DNA from: Paracoccus sp. S1E-3
GTDB taxonomy: Bacteria; Pseudomonadota; Alphaproteobacteria; Rhodobacterales; Rhodobacteraceae
Direction: 5' to 3'
Length of the DNA: 64,000 nucleotides
Assembly (NCBI RefSeq): GCF_013868135.1
Contig: NZ_JACEMU010000004.1
Span: forward strand, 682,001 to 746,000
The number at the start of each line of letters is the position of its first letter. Position 1 is the first letter of the stretch. The notes beneath the pieces are model-generated. The model was not told the DNA's origin. It did no database searches and saw only the letters and a program-made list of their open reading frames with translations. The position numbers and the translations under genes are program-made. Below are positions 53,952-64,000 of the stretch, piece after piece.

Positions 53952-54335
53952 AAAATCCTTTCTCATACACGCTACCGCCGACGGACGGGGGGAATGGCGC
54001 GACAGAAAGGAAAGCCGGGAACCACTTACACCACACGCCCGAACAAACGGCAGTTCGGATGTCCATACAAAGACAGGTGAAGTATGCCCGACGCGGCACG
54101 GGCCTCAACGAAAAGCGCCCGAAAAGGCGCCTTCGCGGCGGCGTTTACCGCCTATGGATGAGCGGCCGAGGCGCCCCGCACCGCATAAGGCGAAGCTTGC
54201 GCGGAAATCTTCGATGAACACACGTCCGAGCGCGCCACCGGGCTGCGAAAGCCGGGGTCGAGGGTCGAATCGAACGCTCGGTTCGGAATGCAAGGCATGG
54301 TGGAGCCGGCGAAGGCCCCGGCGGCGCGCGCAGCC
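53952..54335. other. Upstream region of the RTX gene, no gene seen
   Basis: About 380 bp. A minus-strand reading at 54105-54293 looks like chance coding in GC-rich DNA. A short hairpin-like GCGCCCGAAAAGGCGC occurs at 54115-54130. Promoter of the RTX gene is presumably here; I could not define it. Confidence 0.4.
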
Positions 54336-54797
54336 TCAGCCGCGCAGTTCCAGCGCCATGAAGGCGCTGTTGGGGTCTTCCCGATAATGCGCGAATGGCG
54401 GGCAAAGCCGGAACCCGGCCCGCAGATACAGGGCCCGCGCGGCCGCAAAGCTGGGCTGCGCGCCGGTTTCCAGATAGATCGCGCGGGCGCCCCGGTCGCG
54501 CGCCGCCTGCACCAGCGCCTTCAGCATCAGCTGGGCCGCCCCGGTGCCCCGCGCCTCGGCCAGGACATGCATGGATTTCAGCTCGGCCGTGCCGTCGCCC
54601 AGATCCTTCACCGCGCCCATGGCGATGGCGGTGTCGCCGTCGCGCAGCGCCAGAAAGGTGATCGTCGGGGTCGCCAGCGCCGACCGATCCAACATGTGAA
54701 TGGATTCGGGGGGCGTGTCGGCATGGCAATGCGCCTGGTGCCGTGCGAACAGCAGGTCGAGATCGGGGTTAAGCGGGCTGTCCGGCCCCACCACCAT
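54336..54797 (-). CDS. GNAT-family N-acetyltransferase
   Basis: 153 residues from ATG 54797, which aligns with the usual start of this subfamily; a longer reading to 54875 adds residues of low similarity. Acetyl-CoA loop motif LAEARGTGAAQLMLKALVQA (R/QxxGxG/A), preceded by the beta strand GTAELKSMHV, and end YREDPNSAFMALEL typical for putative acetyltransferases of the YafP/ElaA-like kind. Substrate unknown. Confidence 0.9.
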   Translation of the reverse strand: MVVGPDSPLNPDLDLLFARHQAHCHADTPPESIHMLDRSALATPTITFLALRDGDTAIAMGAVKDLGDGTAELKSMHVLAEARGTGAAQLMLKALVQAARDRGARAIYLETGAQPSFAAARALYLRAGFRLCPPFAHYREDPNSAFMALELRG

Positions 54798-54810
54798 GGT
54801 CGTCAATATC

Positions 54811-55122
54811 TCAATGCGTCCAGGGGGCGTGACGGTCGGTGGCGAAATTCTCGCCATAGCCGCGCGGGCGCACATTGGCGGCGCGCTTCTGGGGGTCGAT
54901 CACCACATAGTCCAGGCCGTTATCCTTGGCGTAATCCTCGGCCTCGGCGCGGGTTGCGAAGCGCAGGCGGACCTGCGACTGGGTATCGTCCGAACTGGTC
55001 CAGCCCATCAGCGGGTCGATGTCGCGCTGATCCGCCTGCGGAAATTCCAGCACCCAATGCCGCGTGCGCGCGGTCCCGGACTGCATGGCGTTTCGGGCGG
55101 GCTGGTAGATGCGGACGCGCAT
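54811..55122 (-). CDS. ETC complex I accessory subunit (NDUFS4-like)
   Basis: 103 residues; ATG 55122 chosen since the frame further up begins only with TTG. Motifs [63 protein letters not shown] and the C-terminal [16 protein letters not shown] match the NDUFS4-type accessory subunit found in alphaproteobacteria. Stabilises complex I. Its stop overlaps nothing; the GNAT gene starts 14 bp downstream. Confidence 0.95.
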   Translation of the reverse strand: MRVRIYQPARNAMQSGTARTRHWVLEFPQADQRDIDPLMGWTSSDDTQSQVRLRFATRAEAEDYAKDNGLDYVVIDPQKRAANVRPRGYGENFATDRHAPWTH

Positions 55123-55498
55123 GGCGGATCGTTTCCCCAAGGTGGATCTTGTCGAACCTTATCAGCCATGCGCGAAGCGGGATCAAGTGCCCAAGCGCCG
55201 CAGCAGCCCGCGCTTGCCACAGCCGCTGCATCAGGTCTCATGCGCTGAGGTGATGAGGCGATGGTCAATTGGGCATAAGCGCCAACAGCACCATGACCTT
55301 CCCCAGGGACGACCCCCATGGCGCAGAAAGCGCCGCCGATGGAGGGCAACCGGCGCCCGAGCTGATCTTCGACTTCGGAGGCACCATTCCTTATCGGCCG
55401 GCAGGCGCCGGAACGGGAATAGCGGTGCGCCGACCCGCCCAACCCCTTGCATATGCGCCGCGAATGGCCAGATTGGGGACCGGAACAAAGGTGAAACC
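55123..55498. other. Intergenic region between the divergent NDUFS4-like and uvrB genes
   Basis: About 375 bp. No gene supported; plus-strand frames running into uvrB have no family similarity. Presumed to carry both divergent promoters. An SOS box of the alphaproteobacterial GTTC-N7-GTTC form was not seen by eye. Confidence 0.4.
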
Positions 55499-57685
<2,187 letters not shown>

Positions 57686-57694
57686 AGCTGGCGC

Positions 57695-57722
57695 AACCGT
57701 CCTCCGCAGCGGACGGTTGGTT
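57695..57722 (+). terminator. Hairpin after uvrB
   Basis: AACCGTCC (57695-57702) and GGACGGTT (57711-57718) form a perfect 8-bp stem with an 8-nt loop, followed by GGTTCT. It starts 10 bp after the uvrB stop. The T-tract is poor. Confidence 0.5.
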
Positions 57723-57810
57723 CTGGCTGACGGCAAGTCTGCCTCGACCGGTTATTCGCCGCATGGAGCGCGCGACCTGCGCGGCCCCAAGGTCCTGATT
57801 GTCGGCGGCT

Positions 57811-58086
57811 CTACCAGCACTCCACCGTCTGCACCCAGCCCTTGTCATCGACGAAGACGTTCAGGCGGCCCGCGTTGTAATCCTCGGTCAGCGCCGCGCC
57901 GGGCTGGGCGATCCGGTGCGGCAGTCCGGGCGGCAGCGTGAATTCGCCGATGTTGCGCCCGACCATCACGTCATATTCGGGTCCGCAACGATCAGGCAGG
58001 CCCGGCGTCGCGGTATCGCCCGGCGGGGCACATCCGCCCAGCAGTGCATTGGTGGCAAGCATCGGCAGCAGAAGCAGGCGCATCAT
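57811..58086 (-). CDS. I78-family peptidase inhibitor lipoprotein (first copy)
   Basis: 91 residues from ATG 58086 (AAAGGAACGCCG before). Signal with lipobox: LATNALLGGC, so Cys is probably lipidated. Mature part CGPEYDVMVGRNIGEFTLPP followed by GLPHRIAQPGAALTEDYNAG and RLNVFVDDKGWVQTVECW has the Inhibitor_I78 pattern: conserved Cys pair, RxxxPG and DY-RLN strand. Such small envelope proteins inhibit serine peptidases. No peptidase is adjacent. Confidence 0.82.
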   Translation of the reverse strand: MMRLLLLPMLATNALLGGCAPPGDTATPGLPDRCGPEYDVMVGRNIGEFTLPPGLPHRIAQPGAALTEDYNAGRLNVFVDDKGWVQTVECW

Positions 58087-58220
58087 CGGCGTTCCTTTCC
58101 CCAACAGCAGACCGCAGGCGCGGGCGGCGGTCAATCCGTCTTGCGCAGATGTGAGGCATCCGTGAACCTGTGCCGCGCGTTGCATCCGCACACGTCTTCA
58201 CAACCCCAACAGGAACAGAC

Positions 58221-58532
58221 ATGACCCGTTCAAGAATCGCCGCCGCCGCCCTTGCGTTGCCGCTGATTGCCGCAGCCGTCCCCGCCCTCTCCTCGTCCGA
58301 AGACGCCTGGGCCGAATTCCGCACCGCGGTCGAGGCCGAATGCGGCAAGCTGGTCGACGCACCTGCTGATGCCACCACCGAAATGGAGGTCAACCCCTTC
58401 GGATCGGAGTCTTACGGCGCGGCGCTGGTGACGGTGACGCTGGCCGATGGCAGCGCCGACCGGATGATCTGCGTCTATGACAAGCAGGCCAAGACTGCGG
58501 AACTGACCGCACCTTTCGAGGCCGGATCGTAA
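58221..58532 (+). CDS. Small exported protein of unknown function
   Basis: 103 residues from ATG 58221 (AGGAACAG before). Signal peptide (residues 1-25, IAAAALALPLIAAAVPALSS). The mature part EDAWAEFRTAVEAECGKLVD has two Cys (about residues 41 and 83) that could form a disulphide. Divergent from the first I78 gene and convergent with the second. I do not recognise a family; its location suggests a periplasmic role alongside the inhibitors. Confidence 0.75.
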   Translation: MTRSRIAAAALALPLIAAAVPALSSSEDAWAEFRTAVEAECGKLVDAPADATTEMEVNPFGSESYGAALVTVTLADGSADRMICVYDKQAKTAELTAPFEAGS

Positions 58533-58539
58533 CGGAAAA

Positions 58540-58559
58540 GGGGCGGCAACTGCCGCCCC
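58540..58559. terminator. Bidirectional terminator
   Basis: GGGGCGGC (58540-58547) AACT GCCGCCCC (58552-58559), a perfect 8-bp stem with a 4-base loop between two convergent genes (stops at 58532 and 58573). AAAA precedes it on the plus strand, giving U residues for minus-strand transcripts. Confidence 0.7.
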
Positions 58560-58572
58560 AGCCCCTGTTCGT

Positions 58573-58878
58573 TCAGCCGCAGCTGACCTTGACCAGTGTG
58601 CCGGTGCGGTCATATTCGAAGTTGATCCGCGTCGGAAGCAGGTCCATGGTGATCGGATCGCCGGTGCGGTAGTGGCGGAAGACCGTCCCCGAGGCCAGCG
58701 AGATCTGGGGCGATTTCTGGCCCACATACTGCTGATATGCGGCGGCGCCGCAGGCGTCGTTCGGATCGGTAACGACCTCGGCATCGGGCAGAACCACCTC
58801 GGTCGTTTCGGTGCAGGCTGCCAGCGCCAGAGGTGCCAGCACGGACAGCATGAGACCGGATTTGCGGGTCATGGTCAT
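58573..58878 (-). CDS. I78-family peptidase inhibitor lipoprotein (second copy)
   Basis: 101 residues from ATG 58878 (GGAGAACGCC before). Lipobox LAPLALAAC. Mature part CGAAAYQQYVGQKSPQISLA, FRHYRTGDPITMDLLPTRIN and FEYDRTGTLVKVSCG fits Inhibitor_I78 (Cys pair, RxxxPG-like turn, D-RIN-DxxGxI). Divergent in sequence from the copy at 57811-58086, so not a recent duplicate. Confidence 0.8.
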   Translation of the reverse strand: MTMTRKSGLMLSVLAPLALAACTETTEVVLPDAEVVTDPNDACGAAAYQQYVGQKSPQISLASGTVFRHYRTGDPITMDLLPTRINFEYDRTGTLVKVSCG

Positions 58879-58984
58879 GGCGTTCTCCTTCCATCATCAG
58901 GTTTTGCGGCGACCGCCCCCGACGGGACCGGCCGTCTGTGATGAGGGAAAGGCTTGGGCACGCGGAAAAGTTCCGCGATCCCCG

Positions 58985-59620
58985 TCAGTTCCACGCCCGC
59001 ATGACCTCGTCGGTGAGGGTGTCGAACTCCTCGCGCGCGGGGCGGGCATCGCTGCGTTCGCAGACCGCCAGCCCCTGCCCCAGCGTTTCGGCATAAGCCA
59101 CGCGGTTGCCGATCTGGGTATCTGCCAGCGTCGCGCCCAGATCGGCCGCCCCCTGCGCCACCTCGGCCCCCAGCCGGGTGTTGGGGCGGGCGCGGTTCAT
59201 CACCACCAGCACCGGCGCCTTTTCGCGCCGCGCGAGGTCCAGGACGCCCTCGGTCGCCCACAGGTCCACCTGGCTCGACGCTACCGGCACCACCACCAGA
59301 TCCGCGACCCGCAAGGCCGGGCGCAGGTCGCTGTCGATCTTCGGCGGCGTGTCGATGATGACCACATCGAAGCGCTTCACCAGCTTTTCGCTTTCATAGG
59401 ACGCCCCCCAGGCCGAGGAGGTCGAGAACTCCAGTTCCTCGTCCTCGCCCTTGCGGCCCAGCCGCTCGATATACCACCGCCCGAGACTGCCCTGCGGGTC
59501 GGTGTCGATCAGCGCTACGGACAGGCCGCGCGCCCGCATCGCCACCGCCAGATTGGCCGCCAAGGTGGTCTTGCCCGATCCGCCCTTCTGCTGTGCGACG
59601 GTGATGATGCGTCCTGCCAT
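58985..59620 (-). CDS. parA: ParA-family ATPase (orphan)
   Basis: 211 residues. Deviant Walker A KGGSGKTTLAANLAVAMRAR at about 12-31, Walker A' DTDPQGSLGRW, and VVIIDTPPKIDS. Length and end resemble small MinD/ParA proteins used to place cellular structures such as chemotaxis clusters or carboxysomes rather than plasmids. No parB or parS is nearby. Confidence 0.92.
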   Translation of the reverse strand: MAGRIITVAQQKGGSGKTTLAANLAVAMRARGLSVALIDTDPQGSLGRWYIERLGRKGEDEELEFSTSSAWGASYESEKLVKRFDVVIIDTPPKIDSDLRPALRVADLVVVPVASSQVDLWATEGVLDLARREKAPVLVVMNRARPNTRLGAEVAQGAADLGATLADTQIGNRVAYAETLGQGLAVCERSDARPAREEFDTLTDEVMRAWN

Positions 59621-59694
59621 GTCTGCCCCCCAAGCTGCGCTGATTTGATCCTAGCGAGGCATATTTGCCTTTGCACGGGGTTTCTGCATCTAGA

Positions 59695-60018
59695 TCATGT
59701 GTCGTAGACCGATTGCACCTCGTACATCACCGGCTCAAAGCTGCGGCACAGCGCGTTGATGGCGCGGTTGCGCTCGCGCATCTCGGGCGTGCGCAGCATG
59801 GCCTGATAATCGCCGCGCGCCTGCCATAGGGAATAGGTGGCAACGCGGGTCTGGGCATCGTTCAGATGCACCGCGCCGCCCAGAAAGCCCGGCTGCTGGC
59901 TGATCACCTTTTCCCAGGCATCGGTCAGCGCATCCAGCAGGTCATGCGCGGTGCCGGGGGTCACATCGAAGGTGGTGATGACGGTCTGGCCGGTGAAATC
60001 CGGGCGAATCTGGGGCAT
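59695..60018 (-). CDS. ABM-domain (antibiotic biosynthesis monooxygenase) family protein
   Basis: 107 residues from ATG 60018 (GAGGTCAAC before). Single ABM fold: VITTFDVTPGTAHDLLDALT, then QQPGFLGGAVHLNDAQTRVA and SLWQARGDYQAMLRTPE. ABM proteins are small dimeric enzymes or heme/quinone-binding proteins. Divergent from the dipeptidase. Function unknown. Confidence 0.85.
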   Translation of the reverse strand: MPQIRPDFTGQTVITTFDVTPGTAHDLLDALTDAWEKVISQQPGFLGGAVHLNDAQTRVATYSLWQARGDYQAMLRTPEMRERNRAINALCRSFEPVMYEVQSVYDT

Positions 60019-60136
60019 GTTGACCTCGCTCTGATGGTTTCGCGGCCAGCCTGCCACGGATCGGGGCGCGGGCAAAGCGGCTTGCAGTCGCAGGCGGCTG
60101 CGCCCAATATCGCGCCGAATTGCCAAGGAGCACGCG

Positions 60137-61186
60137 ATGATCCCCGTTTTCGACGGCCATAACGATTTTCTGCAGCGTTTGGTCGAGGACGGGGCTGCGC
60201 CGCTGTCGGTCTGGGCCGAAGGCGACGGCACCGGCCATATCGACCTGCCGCGCCTGCGCGCGGGCGGCATGTTCGGCGGTTTCTTTGCGCTCTGGGCGCC
60301 GTCGCCGGCCTATGCGGACGGAATCGACTGGAAGGCGCGGCAGGAAAACCCGCCCTATGCGGTGCCGCTGGCCGACCCGGTCCCGACCGATGCCGGCATC
60401 GCCCATATGTTCCGGCTGACCTCGGCGCTGCTCGCGCTGGAGGAGACGGGCACCCTGTCCATCTGCCGTTCGGTCGACGAGATTCTGGCCGCGAAGGCTG
60501 CGGGCCGCATCGCGGTCATCCTGCACATGGAGGGCGCCGAGGGCATTTCCGATCCGGCGATGCTGCATCTGTGGCACCGAATCGGGCTGCGCTCGCTGGG
60601 GCCGGTCTGGTCGCGGTCGAACGTCTTCGGCCATGGCGTGCCCTTCGAATTCCCCGCCAGTCCCGATACCGGGCCGGGGCTGACGGCCGCCGGGAAGGAA
60701 CTGGTCGCCGAATGCGACCGACTGCGGATTCTGCTGGATCTGGCGCATCTGAACCTGAAGGGGATCGAGGATATCGCCCGGATCAGCGGCGCGCCGCTGG
60801 TCAGCACCCATTCGGGCGCCCATGCCGTCAGCGCCTCGACCCGCAATCTGACCGATGCGCAGCTGGAACTGATCGCCGCGACCAAAGGGCTGGTCGGACT
60901 GAATTTCGCCGCCGGATTCACCCGTGAAGATGGGCGCCGCCTGCCCTTCGACGGCTTCGATCCCTATCTGAAGCACCTCGATCATCTTCTTGAAAAATTG
61001 GGAGAAGATGGCGTGGCTTTGGGGTCCGACTTCGATGGCGCGCAGATGCCCAACGACCTCGCCCAGGCCAGCGACCTGCCCCGGCTGATCGCGGCCATGC
61101 GTCAGCACGGCTATGGTGAGGCGCTGATCGAGAAGATCAGCTGGCGCAACTGGATGGATGTCCTGCGCCGGACCTGGGAACGCTAG
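60137..61186 (+). CDS. Membrane dipeptidase family (peptidase M19)
   Basis: 349 residues. ATG 60137 after AAGGAGCACGCG. M19 metal ligands are visible: HxD in VFDGHNDFLQRL (His8, Asp10), Glu in HMEGAEGI, His in LVSTHSGAHAV, and GSDFDGA. It cleaves dipeptides or related amides with a di-zinc centre. No signal peptide, so cytosolic. Its TAG stop and that of the convergent thiN share CTAG at 61183-61186. Confidence 0.93.
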   Translation: MIPVFDGHNDFLQRLVEDGAAPLSVWAEGDGTGHIDLPRLRAGGMFGGFFALWAPSPAYADGIDWKARQENPPYAVPLADPVPTDAGIAHMFRLTSALLALEETGTLSICRSVDEILAAKAAGRIAVILHMEGAEGISDPAMLHLWHRIGLRSLGPVWSRSNVFGHGVPFEFPASPDTGPGLTAAGKELVAECDRLRILLDLAHLNLKGIEDIARISGAPLVSTHSGAHAVSASTRNLTDAQLELIAATKGLVGLNFAAGFTREDGRRLPFDGFDPYLKHLDHLLEKLGEDGVALGSDFDGAQMPNDLAQASDLPRLIAAMRQHGYGEALIEKISWRNWMDVLRRTWER

Positions 61187-61845
61187 TCCCGGCGCGCCGT
61201 CAGGGCCGTCAACGCCGCGCCCAGGCAGTCGCGCGGCAGCATCACCATCATCGGACCGTCCAGCACCAGCCGCACCGGGCCGGTGGCGCGGTTCGAGGTG
61301 CCGACGCGGCCGTCGGGGGCGAAGCGGATATTGTCGATGGGCCAGTGCAGCCCCTCCGACCGGCCGGTCACCGCGCCCATCGGGAACAGCGACACCCGCG
61401 TCCCCTCTGCCAGCGGCAGGCTCAGCTCGGGCGGGGCGAGGAAGACGATATCCTCGGCCGCGAGCATGATGCAGGGCGGCTGCGGATGCCGGACCATGAC
61501 ATTCACCGCGGCCAGCGTATGGTCCAGACGGCGCCCGGAAAAGCCCACGGCAATGACGAAATCGGCGCGGATATGGCGCAACGCCTTGGCGAAATCGGTG
61601 CTGTCCTGCTCGGCCACATGTCGCAGCCTGTCAGGGCCCAGCCTTTCGCGGGCGGCATCGCTGATGGAATCGAAATCGCCGATCGCCAGTTCGGGAAGAT
61701 GCCCCAGGGCAATCGCGGCATCGGCCCCCCCGTCAGCCGCAACCAGAACCGGTGCAAGCTGCAGCGCCTGCGCCAGATCCTCGGGCGTGACGCCGCCGCC
61801 GCCGATCAGCGTGACGCCGCCCCGCACATGCAGGGGGACGCTCAC
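61183..61845 (-). CDS. thiN: Thiamine diphosphokinase
   Basis: 220 residues. Start GTG 61845 after GGGCGAGGA; it overlaps the DUF2842 stop (GTGA). Motifs VLVAADGGADAAIALGHLPE, IGDFDSISDAARERLG and TDFAKALRHI match TPK. Transfers pyrophosphate from ATP to thiamine to make the cofactor ThDP. Last of the purA-DUF2842-thiN group. Confidence 0.93.
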   Translation of the reverse strand: MSVPLHVRGGVTLIGGGGVTPEDLAQALQLAPVLVAADGGADAAIALGHLPELAIGDFDSISDAARERLGPDRLRHVAEQDSTDFAKALRHIRADFVIAVGFSGRRLDHTLAAVNVMVRHPQPPCIMLAAEDIVFLAPPELSLPLAEGTRVSLFPMGAVTGRSEGLHWPIDNIRFAPDGRVGTSNRATGPVRLVLDGPMMVMLPRDCLGAALTALTARRD

Positions 61846-62057
61846 TCCTCGCCCTTGCCGATGCCGGAAAAAACCCGCTTGAAGGGCAGGATCCACAGGA
61901 TCCCGAGCCCCACAACCACCAGCAGTTCGCCCCAGATGGGCAACCGCCCCCAGGTGTCGTCGATCCAGGCCAGCAGCATCCAGGCGATGACGATATAGCC
62001 CGGAAGCCCCAGCAGCAGGATCAGCAGGGACAGCCTTTTGCGGGTCTTCAGATCCAT
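61842..62057 (-). CDS. DUF2842 membrane protein
   Basis: 71 residues, two hydrophobic helices (LILLLGLPGYIVIAWMLL and GELLVVVGLGILWILPF), typical of DUF2842, a small family common in Rhodobacterales. ATG 62057 is 4 bp after purA. Function unknown. Confidence 0.9.
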   Translation of the reverse strand: MDLKTRKRLSLLILLLGLPGYIVIAWMLLAWIDDTWGRLPIWGELLVVVGLGILWILPFKRVFSGIGKGEE

Positions 62058-62061
62058 CGGA

Positions 62062-63354
62062 TCAATCCTCGAACGGATCGGTGACCAGGATCGTGTCGTC
62101 GCGTTCCGGGCTGGTCGACAGCAGGGCGACGGGGCACTGGATCAGCTCCTCGACGCGGCGGACATATTTGATCGCCGCCGCCGGCAGATCGGCCCAGCTG
62201 CGCGCGCCCGCGGTCGATTCCTGCCAGCCTTCCATCTCCTCGTAGATGGGCGTGACCTTGGCCTGAAGGGCGGCGGCGGTCGGCAGATAGTCATAGGTCT
62301 CGCCGTCGATTTCGTAGCCCACGCAGATCTTCAGCGTCTCGAACCCGTCCAGCACGTCCAGCTTGGTCAGCGCAATGCCGTTCACGCCCGAGATCGCACA
62401 GGTCTGCCGCACCAGCACCGCATCGAACCAGCCGCAGCGGCGCTTGCGCCCGGTCACAGTGCCGAATTCATGGCCGCGCTCGCCCAGACGCTGGCCGTCC
62501 TCGTCGAACAGCTCGGTCGGGAACGGGCCTTCCCCCACACGGGTGGTATAGGCCTTGACGATGCCCAGCACGAAATCGACCGCGCTCGGCCCCAAGCCAG
62601 TGCCGGTCGCGGCCTGCCCTGCGATGACGTTCGACGAGGTGACATAGGGGTAGGTCCCGAAATCGATGTCCAGAAGGCTGCCCTGCGCCCCTTCGAACAG
62701 GATGCGCTTGCCGGCGCGACGCGCCTCGTTCAGGATTTTCCAGACCGGAGCGGCGTATTTCAGGATCTCGGGGGCGATTTCGCGCAGGCTGGCCAGCACC
62801 ACCTCGCGGTCGATGGGGTCCATGCCCAGACCGGCACGCAATGCGTTGTGATGAACCAGCGCGCGGTCAACGCGCAGCTGCAGCGTCTCGTCATCGGCCA
62901 GATCCGCCACCCGCACCACGCGGCGGCCGACCTTGTCTTCATAGCAGGGACCGATACCGCGGCCGGTGGTCCCGATACGCGCGACGCTGTTCTGCGCTTC
63001 GCGGGCCCGGTCAAGCTCGCCATGGAAGGGCAGGATCAGCGGCGTGTTTTCGGCGACCAGCAGGTTTTCGGGGGACACGTCCACGCCCTGTTCCCGGATC
63101 GCGGCGATTTCCTTGATGAGATGCCAGGGGTCCAGCACCACGCCATTGCCGATGACCGACAGTTTGCCACCGCGCACCACGCCCGAGGGCAGCGCATTCA
63201 GCTTGTAGACCTTGCCGCCGATGACCAGGGTGTGCCCCGCGTTATGGCCGCCCTGAAAGCGGGCGATGATCTCGGCCCGCTCCGACAGCCAGTCGACGAT
63301 CTTGCCCTTGCCTTCGTCGCCCCACTGCGCGCCGACAACCACCACATTGGCCAT
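62062..63354 (-). CDS. purA: Adenylosuccinate synthetase
   Basis: 430 residues, normal length, from ATG 63354 (GAAAAGGAAAGCAGC before). GTP loop [18 protein letters not shown] near the N-terminus, catalytic His in [11 protein letters not shown], and [20 protein letters not shown] later. Converts IMP plus aspartate plus GTP to adenylosuccinate in AMP synthesis. Confidence 0.97.
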   Translation of the reverse strand: MANVVVVGAQWGDEGKGKIVDWLSERAEIIARFQGGHNAGHTLVIGGKVYKLNALPSGVVRGGKLSVIGNGVVLDPWHLIKEIAAIREQGVDVSPENLLVAENTPLILPFHGELDRAREAQNSVARIGTTGRGIGPCYEDKVGRRVVRVADLADDETLQLRVDRALVHHNALRAGLGMDPIDREVVLASLREIAPEILKYAAPVWKILNEARRAGKRILFEGAQGSLLDIDFGTYPYVTSSNVIAGQAATGTGLGPSAVDFVLGIVKAYTTRVGEGPFPTELFDEDGQRLGERGHEFGTVTGRKRRCGWFDAVLVRQTCAISGVNGIALTKLDVLDGFETLKICVGYEIDGETYDYLPTAAALQAKVTPIYEEMEGWQESTAGARSWADLPAAAIKYVRRVEELIQCPVALLSTSPERDDTILVTDPFED

Positions 63355-63580
63355 GCTGCTTTCCTTTTCGCAATCAAGAATGCCGCAGCCCGTATAATCG
63401 CCTCGCGGCGGGGGGGAAAGCGTATTCGGCGCTGACGCAAATGCCTGATTTATGCCTGATTTGGCAGCATCCCGCCTGACGCAAAGCTGCATTGCAGCGA
63501 AAATTCTGGATATATCAGCCGCCCTGTCCTAATTTCATCTCAAGGGAGGAAACCATTCGGCACAATCGCAGAGGTTTCCA

Positions 63581-63811
63581 ATGTCTGTTCAAACCACCAA
63601 CCAACCCGCCGCCATCGGCACCGGCTTTCGCGCCTGGCTCGGCGCACTTCTGAACCGTCTCGGTCAGAACATGCAGCAATCCATGGAGCTGCGCTCGCGC
63701 CTCGACCAGTTGACGGCGCTGGAAAACAAATCCGACGCTGAACTGGCCAAGCTGGGCATCACCCGCGCCCAGATCCCCTATTACGTCTTCCGCGACCGGA
63801 TCTGGCTCTGA
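63581..63811 (+). CDS. DUF1127 (YjiS-like) small protein
   Basis: 76 residues. The C-terminal DUF1127 segment is clear: LTALENKSDAELAKLGITRA followed by QIPYYVFRDRIWL. DUF1127 proteins are small, basic or neutral, and some bind RNA and affect phosphate and carbon metabolism in alphaproteobacteria. ATG 63581; TTCC-rich leader without a strong site. Divergent from purA. Confidence 0.88.
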   Translation: MSVQTTNQPAAIGTGFRAWLGALLNRLGQNMQQSMELRSRLDQLTALENKSDAELAKLGITRAQIPYYVFRDRIWL

Positions 63812-64000
63812 CCGCCACGCTGCTGCGGGTCTGATCTCTCGCATCAGGCTGTAAACCGGTGTTGTCCGCCCTTGGCGGGCCGCACATATCCGGCAGAGCG
63901 GCCGGAATGGACGGCGGACCGGCTTGAGCCATGAAGGCGGCGCAGCCGTTGTGGGGCCGCGTCACGCCACGGCTGCAACGGCCGGGGCAAAGGGCGTCAT

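Noticed and set aside
54105..54293. Possible 62-residue minus-strand gene
   Set aside because: No start site, low-complexity Arg/Gly composition and no domain; likely chance.
54250..54300. tRNA-like stretch containing GTTCGATTC on the minus strand
   Set aside because: Only a T-loop-like string; no acceptor, D or anticodon stems could be built.
63812..64000. Possible gene fragments at the right edge on the minus strand
   Set aside because: Short frames only, with no recognisable product; the window ends before anything can be supported.

Overview
The window is about 64 kb of GC-rich DNA from an alphaproteobacterium, most likely a Paracoccus-like member of the Rhodobacteraceae. This rests on gene content and style: three TRAP transporters each paired with an FCD-type GntR regulator, a purA-DUF2842-thiN group, a DUF1127 protein, an NDUFS4-like complex I accessory protein, an RTX/Hint secreted protein, and many ATGA-coupled genes. 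No plasmid replication or conjugation genes are seen. The species was not determined.

Left part (1-30.3 kb) is an accessory catabolic region. Positions 1-3.0 kb hold two exported hydrolases (amidohydrolase, isochorismatase type) and a LysR regulator. Positions 3.1-8.1 kb look like a gluconate/ketogluconate system: gluconokinase, SDR dehydrogenase, DctMQP transporter and a divergent GntR regulator with a matching operator. Positions 8.1-11.9 kb are a graveyard: remnants of an isochorismatase-type hydrolase, an esterase, a Kef-type K+/H+ antiporter with a large internal deletion, and decayed phage or integrative-element genes including a tyrosine recombinase. Positions 11.9-23.7 kb form a probable aromatic-compound catabolic island: TRAP binding protein, fused QM permease, flavoprotein hydroxylase, GntR regulator, FAH-family hydrolase, two VOC proteins with complete extradiol metal ligands, NTF2-like, DoxX, SDR, flavin reductase and an isochorismatase-type hydrolase. 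A repeated composite operator links the two promoter regions. Positions 24.3-30.3 kb are a sialic acid module: nanK, nanE, SiaM/Q/P-type TRAP transporter, nanR-like regulator and divergent nanA.

Middle part. Positions 30.5-38.5 kb carry a complete kdp operon (a 31-residue membrane peptide, kdpF, A, B, C, D, E) for high-affinity K+ uptake, ending against a transposase remnant. Positions 39-44.1 kb hold an ACMSD-like Tat-exported amidohydrolase, a triheme cytochrome c and a two-subunit molybdenum hydroxylase, a plausible periplasmic oxidation chain. Positions 44.1-46.6 kb hold a pentaheme cytochrome among gene fragments (MFS-like, CrtI-like oxidoreductase, RND efflux C-terminus).

Right part (46.6-64 kb) looks like core chromosome: tex, msrA, ybdD-cstA, tRNA-Arg, an RTX-Hint protein, a GNAT acetyltransferase, the NDUFS4-like gene, uvrB, two I78-type inhibitor lipoproteins, an orphan ParA, an ABM protein, a dipeptidase, thiN, DUF2842, purA and a DUF1127 protein.
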